This document shows, one piece after another, positions 1 to 9,404 of a stretch of DNA of 64,000 nucleotides. Position 1 is the first letter of the stretch. Each line of letters begins with the position of its first letter. Both the position numbers and the translations under genes were made by a program. The stretch comes from Halisarca cf. caerulea (taxonomy: Eukaryota > Porifera > Demospongiae > Chondrillida > Halisarcidae): positions 191,201-255,200 of the forward strand of contig CAUJGJ010000049.1 of NCBI GenBank assembly GCA_963170055.1. Reading direction: 5' to 3'. The notes below the pieces were generated by a model. That model was not told the origin of the DNA, did not search any database, and was given only the letters and a program-made list of their open reading frames with translations.

Positions 1-43
1 GGGCGTTAAGAGTCAGCCGCATGGCGCTACTCACCAACCTTTT

Positions 44-324
44 GTCGGTGTACGGTCGGAGCTTGCAGATTGGGTACGGTCCTTGCTCCTTAAAGACGCG
101 GGAGTTGTGAGTTTGAGTTCGCCCTTGCAGTGTTGCTTGCCACATAGTCCTTTGGAGGCAGGTCCGCTTCATTGGAAGTGGGAAGGGCCTGTAAGTTACC
201 GTTCTCTTCTCCATCTCTTTGCTGTCTAGTACCCAGCGGTGTGATGTAAGGCCCGTGAGACTTGCAGATCATCGCCCGGTTACACGTATCGTATGTGTGC
301 CGGTGTACGGTGTCAGTCGATGTA
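44..324 (+). repeat. Direct repeat A, copy 1
   Basis: A block of about 280 bp that recurs nearly unchanged at 582-862. The offset is 536 bp over most of its length and 538 bp at the left end because of small indels. It starts with the motif GTACGGTCGGAGCTTG, which also starts each B unit. It is visibly richer in G+C than the AT-rich DNA beyond 1060. Minus-strand open frames run through it, but they owe their length partly to composition. I recognise no gene or repeat family. Confidence 0.9.
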
Positions 325-458
325 CGGTCGGAGCTTGTGATTGGGTGCGTCCTTGCTCCTAGCAGACATTTGGGGGCGGTGTCTGAAAGTCCCCAGCGGT
401 GACGTGTAATCGCACGGCTACACTTTGTGTGCCACAGTCGTTGTACGGGTCCGTTGTA
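325..458 (+). repeat. Direct repeat B, copy 1 (134 bp)
   Basis: It begins CGGTCGGAGCTTGTGATTGG and is followed directly by a second copy at 459-590. The two differ by a few substitutions and a 2-bp length change. Landmarks are CTAGCAGACATTTGGGG, CCCAGCGGTGACGTGT and GCACGGCTACACTTTGTGTG. The first 35 bases or so match the start of repeat A, so A and B share a common head. Confidence 0.9.
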
Positions 459-590
459 CGGTCGGAGCTTGTGATTGGGTGCGTCCTTGCTCCTAGCAGA
501 CATTTGGGGCGGTATCTGCAAGTACCCAGCGGTGACGTGTCATCGCACGGCTACACTTTGTGTGCCACAGTCGTTGTACGGGTCGGTGTA
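459..590 (+). repeat. Direct repeat B, copy 2 (132 bp)
   Basis: Tandem partner of 325-458. The shared GAGCTTG motif lies at 331, 465 and 597, giving offsets of 134 and 132 bp. The unit runs straight into the second copy of repeat A without spacer sequence. Confidence 0.9.
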
Positions 591-862
591 CGGTCGGAGC
601 TTGTGATTGGGTACGTCCTTGCTCCTTAAAGACACGGGAGTTGTGAGTTTGAGTTCGCCCTTGTAGTGTTGCTTGCCACATAGTCCTTTGGAGGCAGGTC
701 CGCTTCATCGGAAGTGGGAAGGGCCTGTAAGCTACCGTTCTCTTCTCCATCTCTTTGCTGTCTAGTACCCAGCGGTGTGATGTAAGGCCCGTGAGACTTG
801 CAGATCATCGCCCGGTTACACGTATCGTATGTGTGCCGGTGTACGGTGTCAGTCGATGTACG
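582..862 (+). repeat. Direct repeat A, copy 2
   Basis: Second copy of 44-324. It has only scattered substitutions, for example ACGCGGG versus ACACGGG in the segment after CTCCTTAAAG. Similarity ends after CAGTCGATGTACGGT, where copy 1 runs into repeat B and copy 2 runs into unique sequence. The A-B-B-A order implies at least two duplication steps. Confidence 0.88.
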
Positions 863-1454
863 GTTTCAGTCGGTGTACGGTCCTAGCCAGTGACTGTGGC
901 AAGTTTTTGCCTGAAGATTCCAGGGTAGTCTTGTGGACGATGTGCGACCTGTCTAATTGTGTTCTGGGAGAGGAACTGGTGTTGCAGCTGTTTCAGCAAC
1001 TTTTGTTGGTAAGTATTCAGTTGCTGATCCATACATGTGTACGTCATATCTAAGAATGAGAATACCTGGTCTTCGTAATTTTGTCAATTACATATATGTA
1101 CGTAGTAAATAATAATTTATAATAATTGCCTACTGAAGACTTAAAATGGCTGTAATTGCTGTACACTTCCTTGGGTCATGTCCCTTTGTTTCTTTACTGT
1201 ACCATGTCATATATTTCAGTATCTTTAGGAATCACTTATTTCTTCATTGGATTCATCCATTAAGTCTTGTGTGTGCCTTAGCTGGTGGTGTATAGCCTTT
1301 TGAAATGCCTGAATAACCTGAAACTTGAATTTCAAATATATTCTTGATGATTGATATGATTTTTATGATTTTTATAGAACCTGTGGCGGCAGCATGGTAG
1401 TGCTCGCTTTGTGGGGTAGCTGTGCAGTTGCAGGAGCTCAACACCAGTGGATGG
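863..1454. other. Unique AT-rich sequence with a possible intron at 1009-1219
   Basis: No gene is recognised. On the plus strand a strong donor-like GTAAGT lies at 1009-1014, and an acceptor-like pyrimidine-rich tract ending ATATTTCAG ends at 1219. Together they would define a 211-bp intron. No flanking coding frame is convincing, so if the intron is real it may belong to a non-coding or UTR exon. Low confidence. Confidence 0.2.
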
Positions 1455-1524
1455 GCATCCGTGGTACTCGATGTGTAGGACGTAATGGTTCCACTACCCT
1501 GAAATCCTGCCTGCTCGAGTAGCC
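1455..1524 (-). repeat. 70-bp direct repeat, copy 1
   Basis: It matches 1671-1740 at an offset of exactly 216 bp with about a dozen differences. The offset is a multiple of three, so both copies stay in one frame. On the minus strand both copies encode similar short peptides (GTITSYTSSTT and GTITSYTTSTT). Stops lie between them in that frame, and I recognise no domain. Confidence 0.75.
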
Positions 1525-1670
1525 TTTCCAATAAGCCACTGAACTGATTGATGTTGTCCATCTCCTCCATGTTGCTGGACCTGTCCTACCAAGACGACCT
1601 GAAACTGGTGCATTGTGGTGCTTGGACTAGTCTGAGTAGTGTCAGTGTTCAGGTATCCAGTAGCTGATTG

Positions 1671-1740
1671 GCGCCCGTGGTACTCGTTGTGTAGGATGTA
1701 ATGGTTCCACAGCCCTGAAGTCTTGCCCGCTCGAGTAGCC
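1671..1740 (-). repeat. 70-bp direct repeat, copy 2
   Basis: Partner of 1455-1524. Shared landmarks are GTGGTACTCG, TGTGTAGGA and CTCGAGTAGCC. Beyond these bounds the flanks are not alike. It may be a fragment of a repetitive exon on the minus strand or a non-coding duplication, and the sequence does not decide which. Confidence 0.75.
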
Positions 1741-2816
1741 AGTCCACCCTGTCCATCAATTGATCTGTTCAAAGTGGCACCTCCCAGTGATGTCTAGTCT
1801 GGATCCCCTTCTGATGATTTCACAGATGCAACTGGTCTGACGGTAGACTTGTCGCAGCCTGGCTAAATTTTTGGGGCATGATGTACCTCCCCGTCCTCGC
1901 CGGATGCCCTGGGCACACAAGTTAGTCGTGTGGCAAAGAGAGGTACGAGAATGACTGCTATTTATATAGCTATACTGCATGTTGACAATACATAGCTAGC
2001 ATTTAATTTTACATATTATGACACTATTTGGTTGGTTCTCTAATACTTTTTTGTGTTTTATATATTCACAAACTCTACTTGTTAGGTTGTGTATATATGC
2101 TAGGATATTATGCATTTGATTGATATACTCAGTTGTTAAATTGAAATATATTTCACTAGTATTCAGACTGAGATTGATTGCATGGTATTTACAATGGGTA
2201 GTTCCCATGTACAGTAGTTGGTTCACTTGCTCAGTAGCTGGTTGGTGCACCACACCCAAAACAATGCTAAGCCCCCACATGGGGCCAATGCAGCAATACG
2301 TGACAAACTCTGCAAGATAACTTGTATTTTTGTTAAGTACATCCATTACAGGCTTACTGCATATTCTCTAAATCGATTTGTCACACCTAATTTCACAAAA
2401 AATTCTTTTGACAAGAAGTATAGAATTTATGTAGAATTGTTTTCCAGAACCTATACCTTTGAGAATGGCTGATGAAACTTTGGAGTCAATGAAGGAACGA
2501 ATACTTAGGCTATTACAAACCGCATATACATGGTTATAATAATCTCAATTAAGTGTAGTGAAAGGAACATTAAAGTGCAGCTCTCTTGTACATAGTTTGC
2601 AAGTTTTGAGGGGTAGCTCATCACATTGTTATGCCTAGCTGCCATTTTGTCAGTCACATTCAACAGTATGCCTACCCCAACAGAACAAAAACAGCAAATA
2701 ATTATCTATTGATAAATTATTATATTATTGTCAAGTTACAAGAGTTAAATGAAACGTTTTGGCTAAAATATGCATCATTATGACCATGTAGTTACTTCTG
2801 TGCGTGAAGTGATCTC
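1741..2816. other. Unique AT-rich intergenic or intronic sequence
   Basis: I see no supported gene, RNA or mobile element here. Open frames on both strands are short and have no recognisable motif. Confidence 0.5.
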
Positions 2817-3455
2817 CTAGCTATAAGTTTGGGGTGTGTATCTGTGTGTTGTTCTGATGTTCTGTGCTAGTGGTGGTGCTTGCTGTGTGTGCAGTGGGTA
2901 GTGGGGATGGTGCATGTGTGTCTGGTTGTGCAGCATGGTGTGCATGGGTACTGTAGAACATGTGGTGTGTACTAATGTATTGCGTGTGGAGTGTAAAATG
3001 GTGTAGGGTATGAAGCATATTGTGGCATAGGTGGAGAGTGTGTCAGGAATGGTAGTGGCTGTGCATGGTGTGGAGGTGCGGATGGCTGAGGGATTGTGGC
3101 TGGCGTTTGGGGTGATGTGCTGGGATCGCAGGAGTTGTGGTTGTCTTGGACACTGAGTGACTATCCTCCTGCCCTTGTGCACTTTCCACCTAAAAGGGTA
3201 GTATTCAGTTGTATATATAGGCTTAACCATACACAAGCTTACTATGTACTTTAGCTCCTTTCTGTTGAGGTGCGGAAAGTTACATCTGTGCTTCTTCTTA
3301 CACTCATTTGTGATGTTAAAGAATTTACACAATTTAGTGTTAGTAGACTTTTCTATCGGAAAGGGCCAAACATCATAAATGTACATACATAATACCAGAA
3401 CATTTGAAATGCGAGGTGTACTTACTGTGCTGTTTAGGCTTGCTAGCTCTGTCAA
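2817..3455 (-). CDS. Open frame with a CCCH zinc finger (candidate exon)
   Basis: A 212-codon frame on the minus strand. It holds a finger of the form C-x8-C-x5-C-x3-H, from the first Cys codon at 3327-3329 to the His codon at 3270-3272, with core residues CKFFNITNEC, KKKHRC and NFPH. That matches the classical CCCH spacing (C-x7/8-C-x5-C-x3-H), a family that usually binds RNA; RNA binding here is inference. The leftmost codon is TTG rather than ATG, and there is no signal peptide or second domain. Splice-like signals bracket the finger: an acceptor-like CCCTTTCCGATAG just upstream and a donor-like GTAAGC at 3242-3237. They would give an exon of about 110 bp (3243-3352). The C-terminal half (below about 3130) is rich in Thr, His and Pro and lies in a strongly GT-rich plus strand, where stop codons on the minus strand are rare. 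Its openness is therefore weak evidence. A transposon sits immediately upstream (3463-4380). I cannot assign a gene name. Confidence 0.4.
   Translation of the reverse strand: MTELASLNSTVSTPRISNVLVLCMYIYDVWPFPIEKSTNTKLCKFFNITNECKKKHRCNFPHLNRKELKYIVSLCMVKPIYTTEYYPFRWKVHKGRRIVTQCPRQPQLLRSQHITPNASHNPSAIRTSTPCTATTIPDTLSTYATICFIPYTILHSTRNTLVHTTCSTVPMHTMLHNQTHMHHPHYPLHTQQAPPLAQNIRTTHRYTPQTYS
2821..3130 (+). other. GT-rich, strand-asymmetric stretch
   Basis: For about 300 bp the plus strand is dominated by G and T (runs such as GTGTGTATCTGTGTGTTG), with few C. It overlaps the low-complexity half of the minus-strand open frame and largely explains why that frame lacks stops. It is not a simple tandem repeat. 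Confidence 0.7.
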
Positions 3456-3462
3456 AATAATT

Positions 3463-4380
3463 CATAGGCGTAGGAAGATGTTTTGAATTGGGGGGGCGAG
3501 CAATGAACATCACGTAACATGAATCCTTTCCGTGTGCATATAAACAGAATATGTTTTAGCATAACTAGCGTAAGTGGTGCACAATGCCGACATAACAGTA
3601 GGGTTTCTACAGTACATTCATTATCTTCCCAGCTTGAGGATACATACAATATTGTTTCTTTCAACTTTGGAGGAATGTTCAGTTCAATTCAGTTAAATTC
3701 TCATTTAGACTGGAGATCATCTGATGCCACTAGCCCAATGGGTAACTATGTAGGATCCCAATGACAGAGAGTGAGATGCAATACAAAACATAAACAGTAA
3801 ATAAACAGTAAAATATGCACATACATAAGCTACTGGACCAAAACACTAAACCAAGCACACACATAAAGAAAAATACTGGGCCAGACACTAAGAACATGCA
3901 TGCACAGGTGTAGAGGACAGTTCTATACTTTACACTACCTGTAGAATACACTAACTACTGCTTCACTACAGCTAATTGAAGACTTGCAGTGTACTTGTTT
4001 TGAAGAACTATAGGCAATGACCAGCTGACAAACAAATCTACCAGTCACTTCTTACAGGCAGGCAACGGCAAAACCGCGCTATACGAGATTGCGCAATAAT
4101 TTTCAAATGGCGGCTTGCGATAGGTAGCGTTGTAAAATCAATTTTATTGTTTAAAACTTCCTCTTTGTAGCAAATTTTACAATAAAACTTACTTCCTGTT
4201 GAAAGATGATATGTTAACACTTTTAAATGTGGGTTTTAGGTTACATAGCAGATTTCTTGATTATTAAATTTTTAAAACTAAAGATGTACATCTCTGGGGG
4301 GGGGGGGCAATGCCCCCCCCACCTGAGAGTCAGGGGGGGCAAGTAAGTGCCCCCCTTGCCCCCCGGTTCCTACGCCTATG
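3463..4380. mobile_element. Non-autonomous DNA transposon, 918 bp
   Basis: The 14-bp terminal inverted repeats are perfect: CATAGGCGTAGGAA at 3463-3476 and its reverse complement at 4367-4380. They are flanked by an identical TAATT at 3458-3462 and 4381-4385, read as a 5-bp target-site duplication. Next to both TIRs lie runs of G or C joined to GCAA or TTGC, so subterminal structure is partly mirrored. No transposase frame is present, and the small open frames inside have no motif. A CA-starting TIR with a 5-bp duplication would fit a hAT-like element, but this assignment is tentative. Confidence 0.85.
4296..4366. repeat. G-run/C-run hairpins at the right end of the transposon
   Basis: A run of 12 G, then CAAT, then GCCCCCCCC forms a near-perfect hairpin. 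It is followed by a second pair: GGGGGGGC at about 4333-4340 against the C-runs at 4350-4364. These are subterminal to the right TIR. They could extrude as hairpins or form G-quadruplexes. Confidence 0.75.
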
Positions 4381-4385
4381 TAATT

Positions 4386-4917
4386 ATTGACAAACTGAAA
4401 ACCCTTGCCAGACATCCTTAGACTATATATATACAATACTCTGAATGCTATGGCCACTTAGCTGTCCAGCTTTAAATATGTGCATGGATTGCATGGCTGG
4501 GGGTTCAGTGGAGGTATGATTTTGATGAACTGTTTACCATCTGTTTAGGCTAGGCAATGCTATTAGAGCTTGGGACTGTAAGGTGATTATGAGAAATTAT
4601 TTGTGCAGGAACTCTGCAACTGCCATGTTACTTTGATAAGGGGGAAGGAGAAACGGCGGAAACAGCGGAAATGGCAAAATGGCTGAAACAGTGGAAATGC
4701 TCTCAGTAAGCATTTACTATATATTGTTTGACCCCACCCACATGCCCACCCACATGCCCACATGTATCTACATACTACACAGTCCCACCTAGTGATTGTC
4801 ACTGTAAATAGTTTAGGTGAAAGTGATGTATACAGTATTGGCCAAAAGAACATAAACATTTTACAGTTAATTGTATTTAATGCAAACATATGCAAAATAT
4901 GAGCCATGTGTACACTT
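4386..4917. other. Unique sequence, no feature seen
   Basis: There is no recognisable gene. A short local repetition of CCCACCCACATG lies near 4734-4762. Confidence 0.5.
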
Positions 4918-4967
4918 GCACACACACCCACACACACACAACACACATGCACAACACACACACACAT

Positions 4968-5034
<67 letters not shown>
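4918..5034. repeat. (CA)n microsatellite
   Basis: An imperfect CA tract becomes a pure (CA)33 from 4969 to 5034. It ends in CACATGGCTTCC, which is also the internal motif of the following minisatellite, so the two arrays join in register with no spacer. Confidence 0.97.
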
Positions 5035-5036
<2 letters not shown>

Positions 5037-6832
5037 GCTTCCTGCATCAAATAAAACACTTCCTGTGAAAAAAATTTCAAGTTCTGATGTGGCCACATGG
5101 CTTCCCACATCAAGGTGAATACTTGCTGTGGAAAAGATTTCAATTTGTGATTTGACCATATCACTACCCACATCAAAGGAACAACTTCCTGTGATAAAAA
5201 TTTCAATTTCCGACATGGAAAATAGCTTCCGGCATAAAGACAAAACTTCCTGTCAAAAAATTTCAATTTCCCACTTAACAACAAGGCTTCCCGCATCAAA
5301 GAGAACACTTCCTGTGATAAAAATGTCACTATCCCACACCACCACATGGATTCCCACTTCAAAGGGAACACTTCCTATTGTTAAAAATTTAACTTCTCAC
5401 ACCACCACATGCATGGCTTCCCACATCAAAGTAAACACTTCCTGTGGTGAACATTTCAATTTCTAACGCCTCCACCTTGCTTCCCGCATAAAGGGAACAC
5501 TTCCTGTGGTGAACATTTCAATTTCCCACGCCTCCATATGGTTTCCTGCATCAAAGGGAAGACTTCCTGAGAGAAAACTTTCAATTTCCCACGCCTCCAC
5601 AAGGCTTCCCGCATCAAAGGAAAAACTTCCGGAGGTAAAAATTTTCATTTCCCATGCCACCACATGGCTTCCCGCATCAAAGGGAACACATCGTGAGTTG
5701 TAAATTTTCATTTCCCACGCCACCACATGGCTTCCCGCATAAAAGGGAACACATCCCGAGGTGAAAATTTACATTTCCCACGCCACCACATGGCTTACCG
5801 CATCAAAGGGAACATATCTCGAGGTGAAAATTTACATTTCCCACGCCACCACATGGCTTCCCGCATCAAAGGGAACACATCCTGATGTGAAAATTTACAT
5901 TTCCCACGCCACCACATGGCTTCCCGCATATAAGGGAACACATCGTGAGCTGAAAATTTACATTTCCCAAGCAACCACATGACTTCCCGCATTAAAGGGA
6001 ACACATCCTGATGTGAAAATTTACATTTCCCACGCCACTACATGGCTTCCCGCATCAAAAGGAACACATTGTAAGATGAAATTTACATTTCCCATGCCAC
6101 CACATGGCTTCCCGCATCAAAGGGAACACATCGTGAGGTGAAAATTCACATTTCCCACGCCACCATATGGCTTCCCGCATCAAAGGCAAAACATCCTGAG
6201 GTGAAAATTTACATTTACCACGCCACAACATGGCTTCCCACATCAAAGGGAACACATCCTGAGGTGAAAATTTACAATTCCCACTTCACCACAAGGCTAC
6301 CCACATCAAAAAAAACACTTCCTGAGGTCATATTCATTTCCCACGCAACCACGACTTCCCACATCAAAGAGAACGCACCCTGAGGTAAAAATTCACATTT
6401 CCTACGCTACCACATGGCTTCCCGCATCAAAGGGAACACATCCTGAGGTGAAAATTTTCATTTCCCACCCCACCACATGGCTTCCTGCATCAAAGGGAAC
6501 ACATTGTGAGGTGAAAAATTTCATTTCCCACGCCACCACATGGCTTCCCACATCAAAGGGAACACAGTGAGATGTAAATTTACATATACCACGCAACCAT
6601 ATGGCTTCCCGCATCAAAGGGAACACTTCCTGAGGTGGAAATTTTCACTTCCCACTTCATCACAAGGCTACCCACATAAAAAAAACACTTCCTGAGGTGA
6701 AAACTTACATTTCCCACTTCACCACATGGCTTCCCATATCAAAGAGAACACATCCTGAGGTGAAAATTTACATTTCCCACACGACCACAAGGCTTCCCAC
6801 ATCAAAGGGAACACTTCCAGAAGGTGAAAATT
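5035..6832. repeat. 63-bp minisatellite, about 28 copies
   Basis: Tandem units of 60-63 bp carry the landmarks CATTTCCCACGCCACCACAT, GGCTTCCCGCATCAAAGGGA and ACACATCCTGAGGTGAAAAT. Spacing is 63 bp where measured, for example 5772, 5835 and 5898 for the same motif. The first units (5035-5460) are the most divergent; those from about 5640 to 6640 are the most uniform. Because 63 is divisible by three, several frames stay open and give 21-residue periodic peptides, which I do not consider genes. The array stops at 6832, where the 104-bp satellite begins. Confidence 0.96.
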
Positions 6833-7456
6833 GGGAATGTGTGTGGTGCTAGTGCCAAATATTGGTCTTAGAACCACCATATCCAACACTACACAAATAC
6901 ACCCACAGCGCTTCAGAAACTTCATGTGTGTCCACTGGGAAAGTGCGTGGTGGTAGTGCCAAATATTGGTCTTAACACCAACATATTTAACACTACACAC
7001 ATACGCCCAAACACTTCAGAAACTTCATGTTATTCTACTGGGAATGTACGTGGTGCTAGTGCCAAATATTTGTAGTAGCACCAGCATATCCAACACTACA
7101 CAAATGCGCTCACAGAACTTCAGAAACTTCATGTGTATCCACTGACAATATGCGTGGTGCTAGTGCCAAATATTTGATCTTAGAACCACCATATCCAACA
7201 CTACACAAATACAACCACAGCACTTCAGAAACTTCATGTGTGTCCACTGGGAATGTGCGTGGTGCTAGTGCAAAATATTGGTATTAGCACCAGCATATCC
7301 AACACTACACAAATACGCCCACAGCACTTCAGAAACTTCATGTGTGTCCACTGGGAATGTGCGTGGTGCTAGTGCCAAATATTGGTATTAGCACCAGCAT
7401 ATCCAACACTACACAAATACGCCCACAGCACTTGAGTAACTTAATGCGTGTCCACT
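6833..7456 (-). repeat. 104-bp satellite, minus-oriented block (left part)
   Basis: About six monomers in reverse orientation relative to the main array. They can be recognised by GGGAATGTGCGTGGTGCTAG and by CCAACACTACACAAATACGC. Monomers here are more divergent from each other than in the core. The block directly abuts the 63-bp minisatellite and is cut by a transposon after base 7456. Confidence 0.95.
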
Positions 7457-8208
7457 CGCAGGTATGTTATGTCCCAATCCAGCCAAAAGCGCGACGTTAT
7501 CTGGCTTCACGCAATGAATTTCGTTATAGTGGACAACGCGTGGGTTTGTCACACGCTTATAGTTTGTTTTAGTGATGATATCATTTGCAAGCGGGACATA
7601 TACGTCAGTATACAAGAAAGATGTTCATGGAACATGTGACAACACGTGACTCAGCCTGGAAATACAGTTCTGTTCGACAAGAAAACTTTATCGAAAAAGG
7701 CAGTGGTAGAAATCTCGGCTTTTAGCTTTGAAACTTTGATATATTGTTACTAAAGGACCAAACCCTCAGAATCGAATCTTGGGGTAATGTACGTTGCTCC
7801 GTTCGGTTTATGTCCAACATCTTATAGCTGGGAACCTTGTTTTTGGGAAAAAACCCTGGACATAACAGCCATGGAGTGGAGGATCATCCCCCAAGATTCA
7901 ATTTAGTAAGTTTTCAATCTGTGCTTTCTTTTGAACCTACCTTTGTGTCCAAAAGCCGAGATCCTAACCACCGCCTTTTTGCATTTTGAAATATTTGCGT
8001 ATGGTGTAAGAAAACTCATTACGAACGAATTGCAGAGGTTAGAACTAGCTTTTGTTGCTTTCGAAGCCAAGTATATATGTGTCAGATGCCATTTTATTTT
8101 CAGAAAGTCTGCTTACATTTGAACGAAGATCGAAGCGAAAAATAATAGTACCTCATAGTCGTCCGCCATTTTGTTTTAAGTCCAGAAATCGGACATAACA
8201 TACCTACG
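7457..8208. mobile_element. Palindromic (fold-back) transposon, 752 bp, inserted in the satellite
   Basis: The 18-bp TIRs differ at one position: CGCAGGTATGTTATGTCC at 7457-7474, against the reverse complement of 8191-8208, CGTAGGTATGTTATGTCC. The flanking satellite reads CCACT on the left and CTGGGAATG on the right. The intact satellite has CCACTGGGAATG, so the insertion duplicated CT (7455-7456 and 8209-8210). Further nested inverted pairs lie inside: 7694-7723 with 7951-7980 (25 of 30 matching), 7774-7784 with 7889-7899 (perfect 11), and 7808-7815 with 7858-7865 (perfect 8). All share an axis near 7836. There is no transposase, and I cannot assign the superfamily. Confidence 0.88.
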
Positions 8209-8709
8209 CTGGGAATGTGCATGGTGTTAGTACCAAATATTGGTCTTCGAAACACCACTTCCAACACTACACAAATGCGCTCACAAGAACTTCAGAAACT
8301 TCATGTGTATCCACAAACAATGTGCAAGGTGCTACTGCCAAATATTGGTGTTAGGCCCACCATATCCAACACTACAAAAAATACGCCCAAAGATCTTCAG
8401 AAACTTCATGCGTATCCACTGAACACGTGGGTGGTGCTAGTGCCAAATATTGGTCTTAGAACCACCATATCCGACACTACACAAATACGACCACAGCACA
8501 ACAGAAACTTCATGTATGTCCACTGGGAAGGTGCGTGGTGCTAGTGCCAAATATTGGTCTCAACACCAGCGTATTAAAAACTACACAAATACGCCCACAA
8601 CACTTCAGAAACTTCATGTTATTCCACTGGGAATGTGCGTGGTGCTAGTGAAAAATATTTGTATTAGCACCAGTATATCCAATACTACAAAAATACGCCC
8701 ACAGCACTT
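8209..8709 (-). repeat. 104-bp satellite, minus-oriented block (right part)
   Basis: Continuation of the reverse-oriented monomers after the transposon, about five units. It ends at the inversion junction where the array turns round. Confidence 0.95.
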
Positions 8710-8731
8710 CAGTAACTTAAGTGCTGTGGGC
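8697..8731. repeat. Inversion junction: 13-bp-arm palindrome
   Basis: GCCCACAGCACTT (8697-8709) and AAGTGCTGTGGGC (8719-8731) are perfect inverted arms around a 9-nt spacer. Left of it the satellite is minus-oriented, right of it plus-oriented. Immediately after the right arm an unusual ATAACTGGGTG precedes the normal TGTATTTG, so the junction is not a clean monomer end. Confidence 0.9.
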
Positions 8732-9404
8732 ATAACTGGGTGTATTTGCGTAGTGTTGGATATGCTCGTGCTAATAAAAAAATTTGGCACTAGCACAACA
8801 CACATTCCCAGTGGACACACATGAAGTTTCCGAAGTGCTGTGGGCATATTTGTGTAGTGTTAGATATGCTGGTGCTAATACCAATATTTGGCACTAGCAC
8901 CACGCACATTCCCAATGGACACACATGAAGGTTCTGAAGTGATGTGGGCGTATGAGTTTAGTGTTGGATATGCTGGTGCTAATACAAATGTTAGGCATTA
9001 GAACCACGCACATTTCCAGAGGACATACATGAAGTTTCTGAAGATCTGTGGGCTTATTTGTGTAGTGTTGGATATACTGGTAATAATACCAAAATTTGGT
9101 ACCAGCACCACACACATTCCCAGTGGACACAATTGAAGTTTCCGAAGTTCTGTGGGTGTATTTGTGTAGTGTTGGATATGCTGGTGCTAATACCAATATT
9201 TGGCACTAGCACCACGCACATTCCCAATTGACACAAATGAAGTTTCTTAATATCTGTGAGCGTATTTGTGTAGTGTTGGATATGCTGGTGCTAAGACCAT
9301 TATTTGGCACTAGCACCACGCACATTCCTAGTTGACACACATGAAATTTCATAAGTACTGTGGGTGTATTTGTGTAGTGTTGGATATACTGGTGCTAACA
9401 CCAA

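Noticed and set aside
90..750. 143-codon and 85-codon minus-strand frames in the A-B-B-A block
   Set aside because: They follow the DNA duplications, show no known motif, and the repeated copies do not favour synonymous changes as far as I can judge by eye.
1..860. tRNA, 5S or other structured RNA gene in the repeated head motif
   Set aside because: No cloverleaf, A/B box pair or rRNA core sequence could be identified.
3519..4220. Open frames of 60-81 codons inside the 918-bp transposon
   Set aside because: Too short for a transposase and without a recognisable motif; the element looks non-autonomous.
4587..5371. Frames with long Cys-Val or Thr-His runs
   Set aside because: They are translations of the (CA)n tract and its flanks.
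5128..6626. Open frames with 21-residue periodic peptides on both strands
   Set aside because: The minisatellite unit is 63 bp, divisible by three, so any frame lacking a stop in one unit stays open. Several frames on both strands do this at once, which argues against coding.
7931..8122. 63-codon frame inside the palindromic transposon
   Set aside because: No motif, and it lies across one arm of the inverted repeat.
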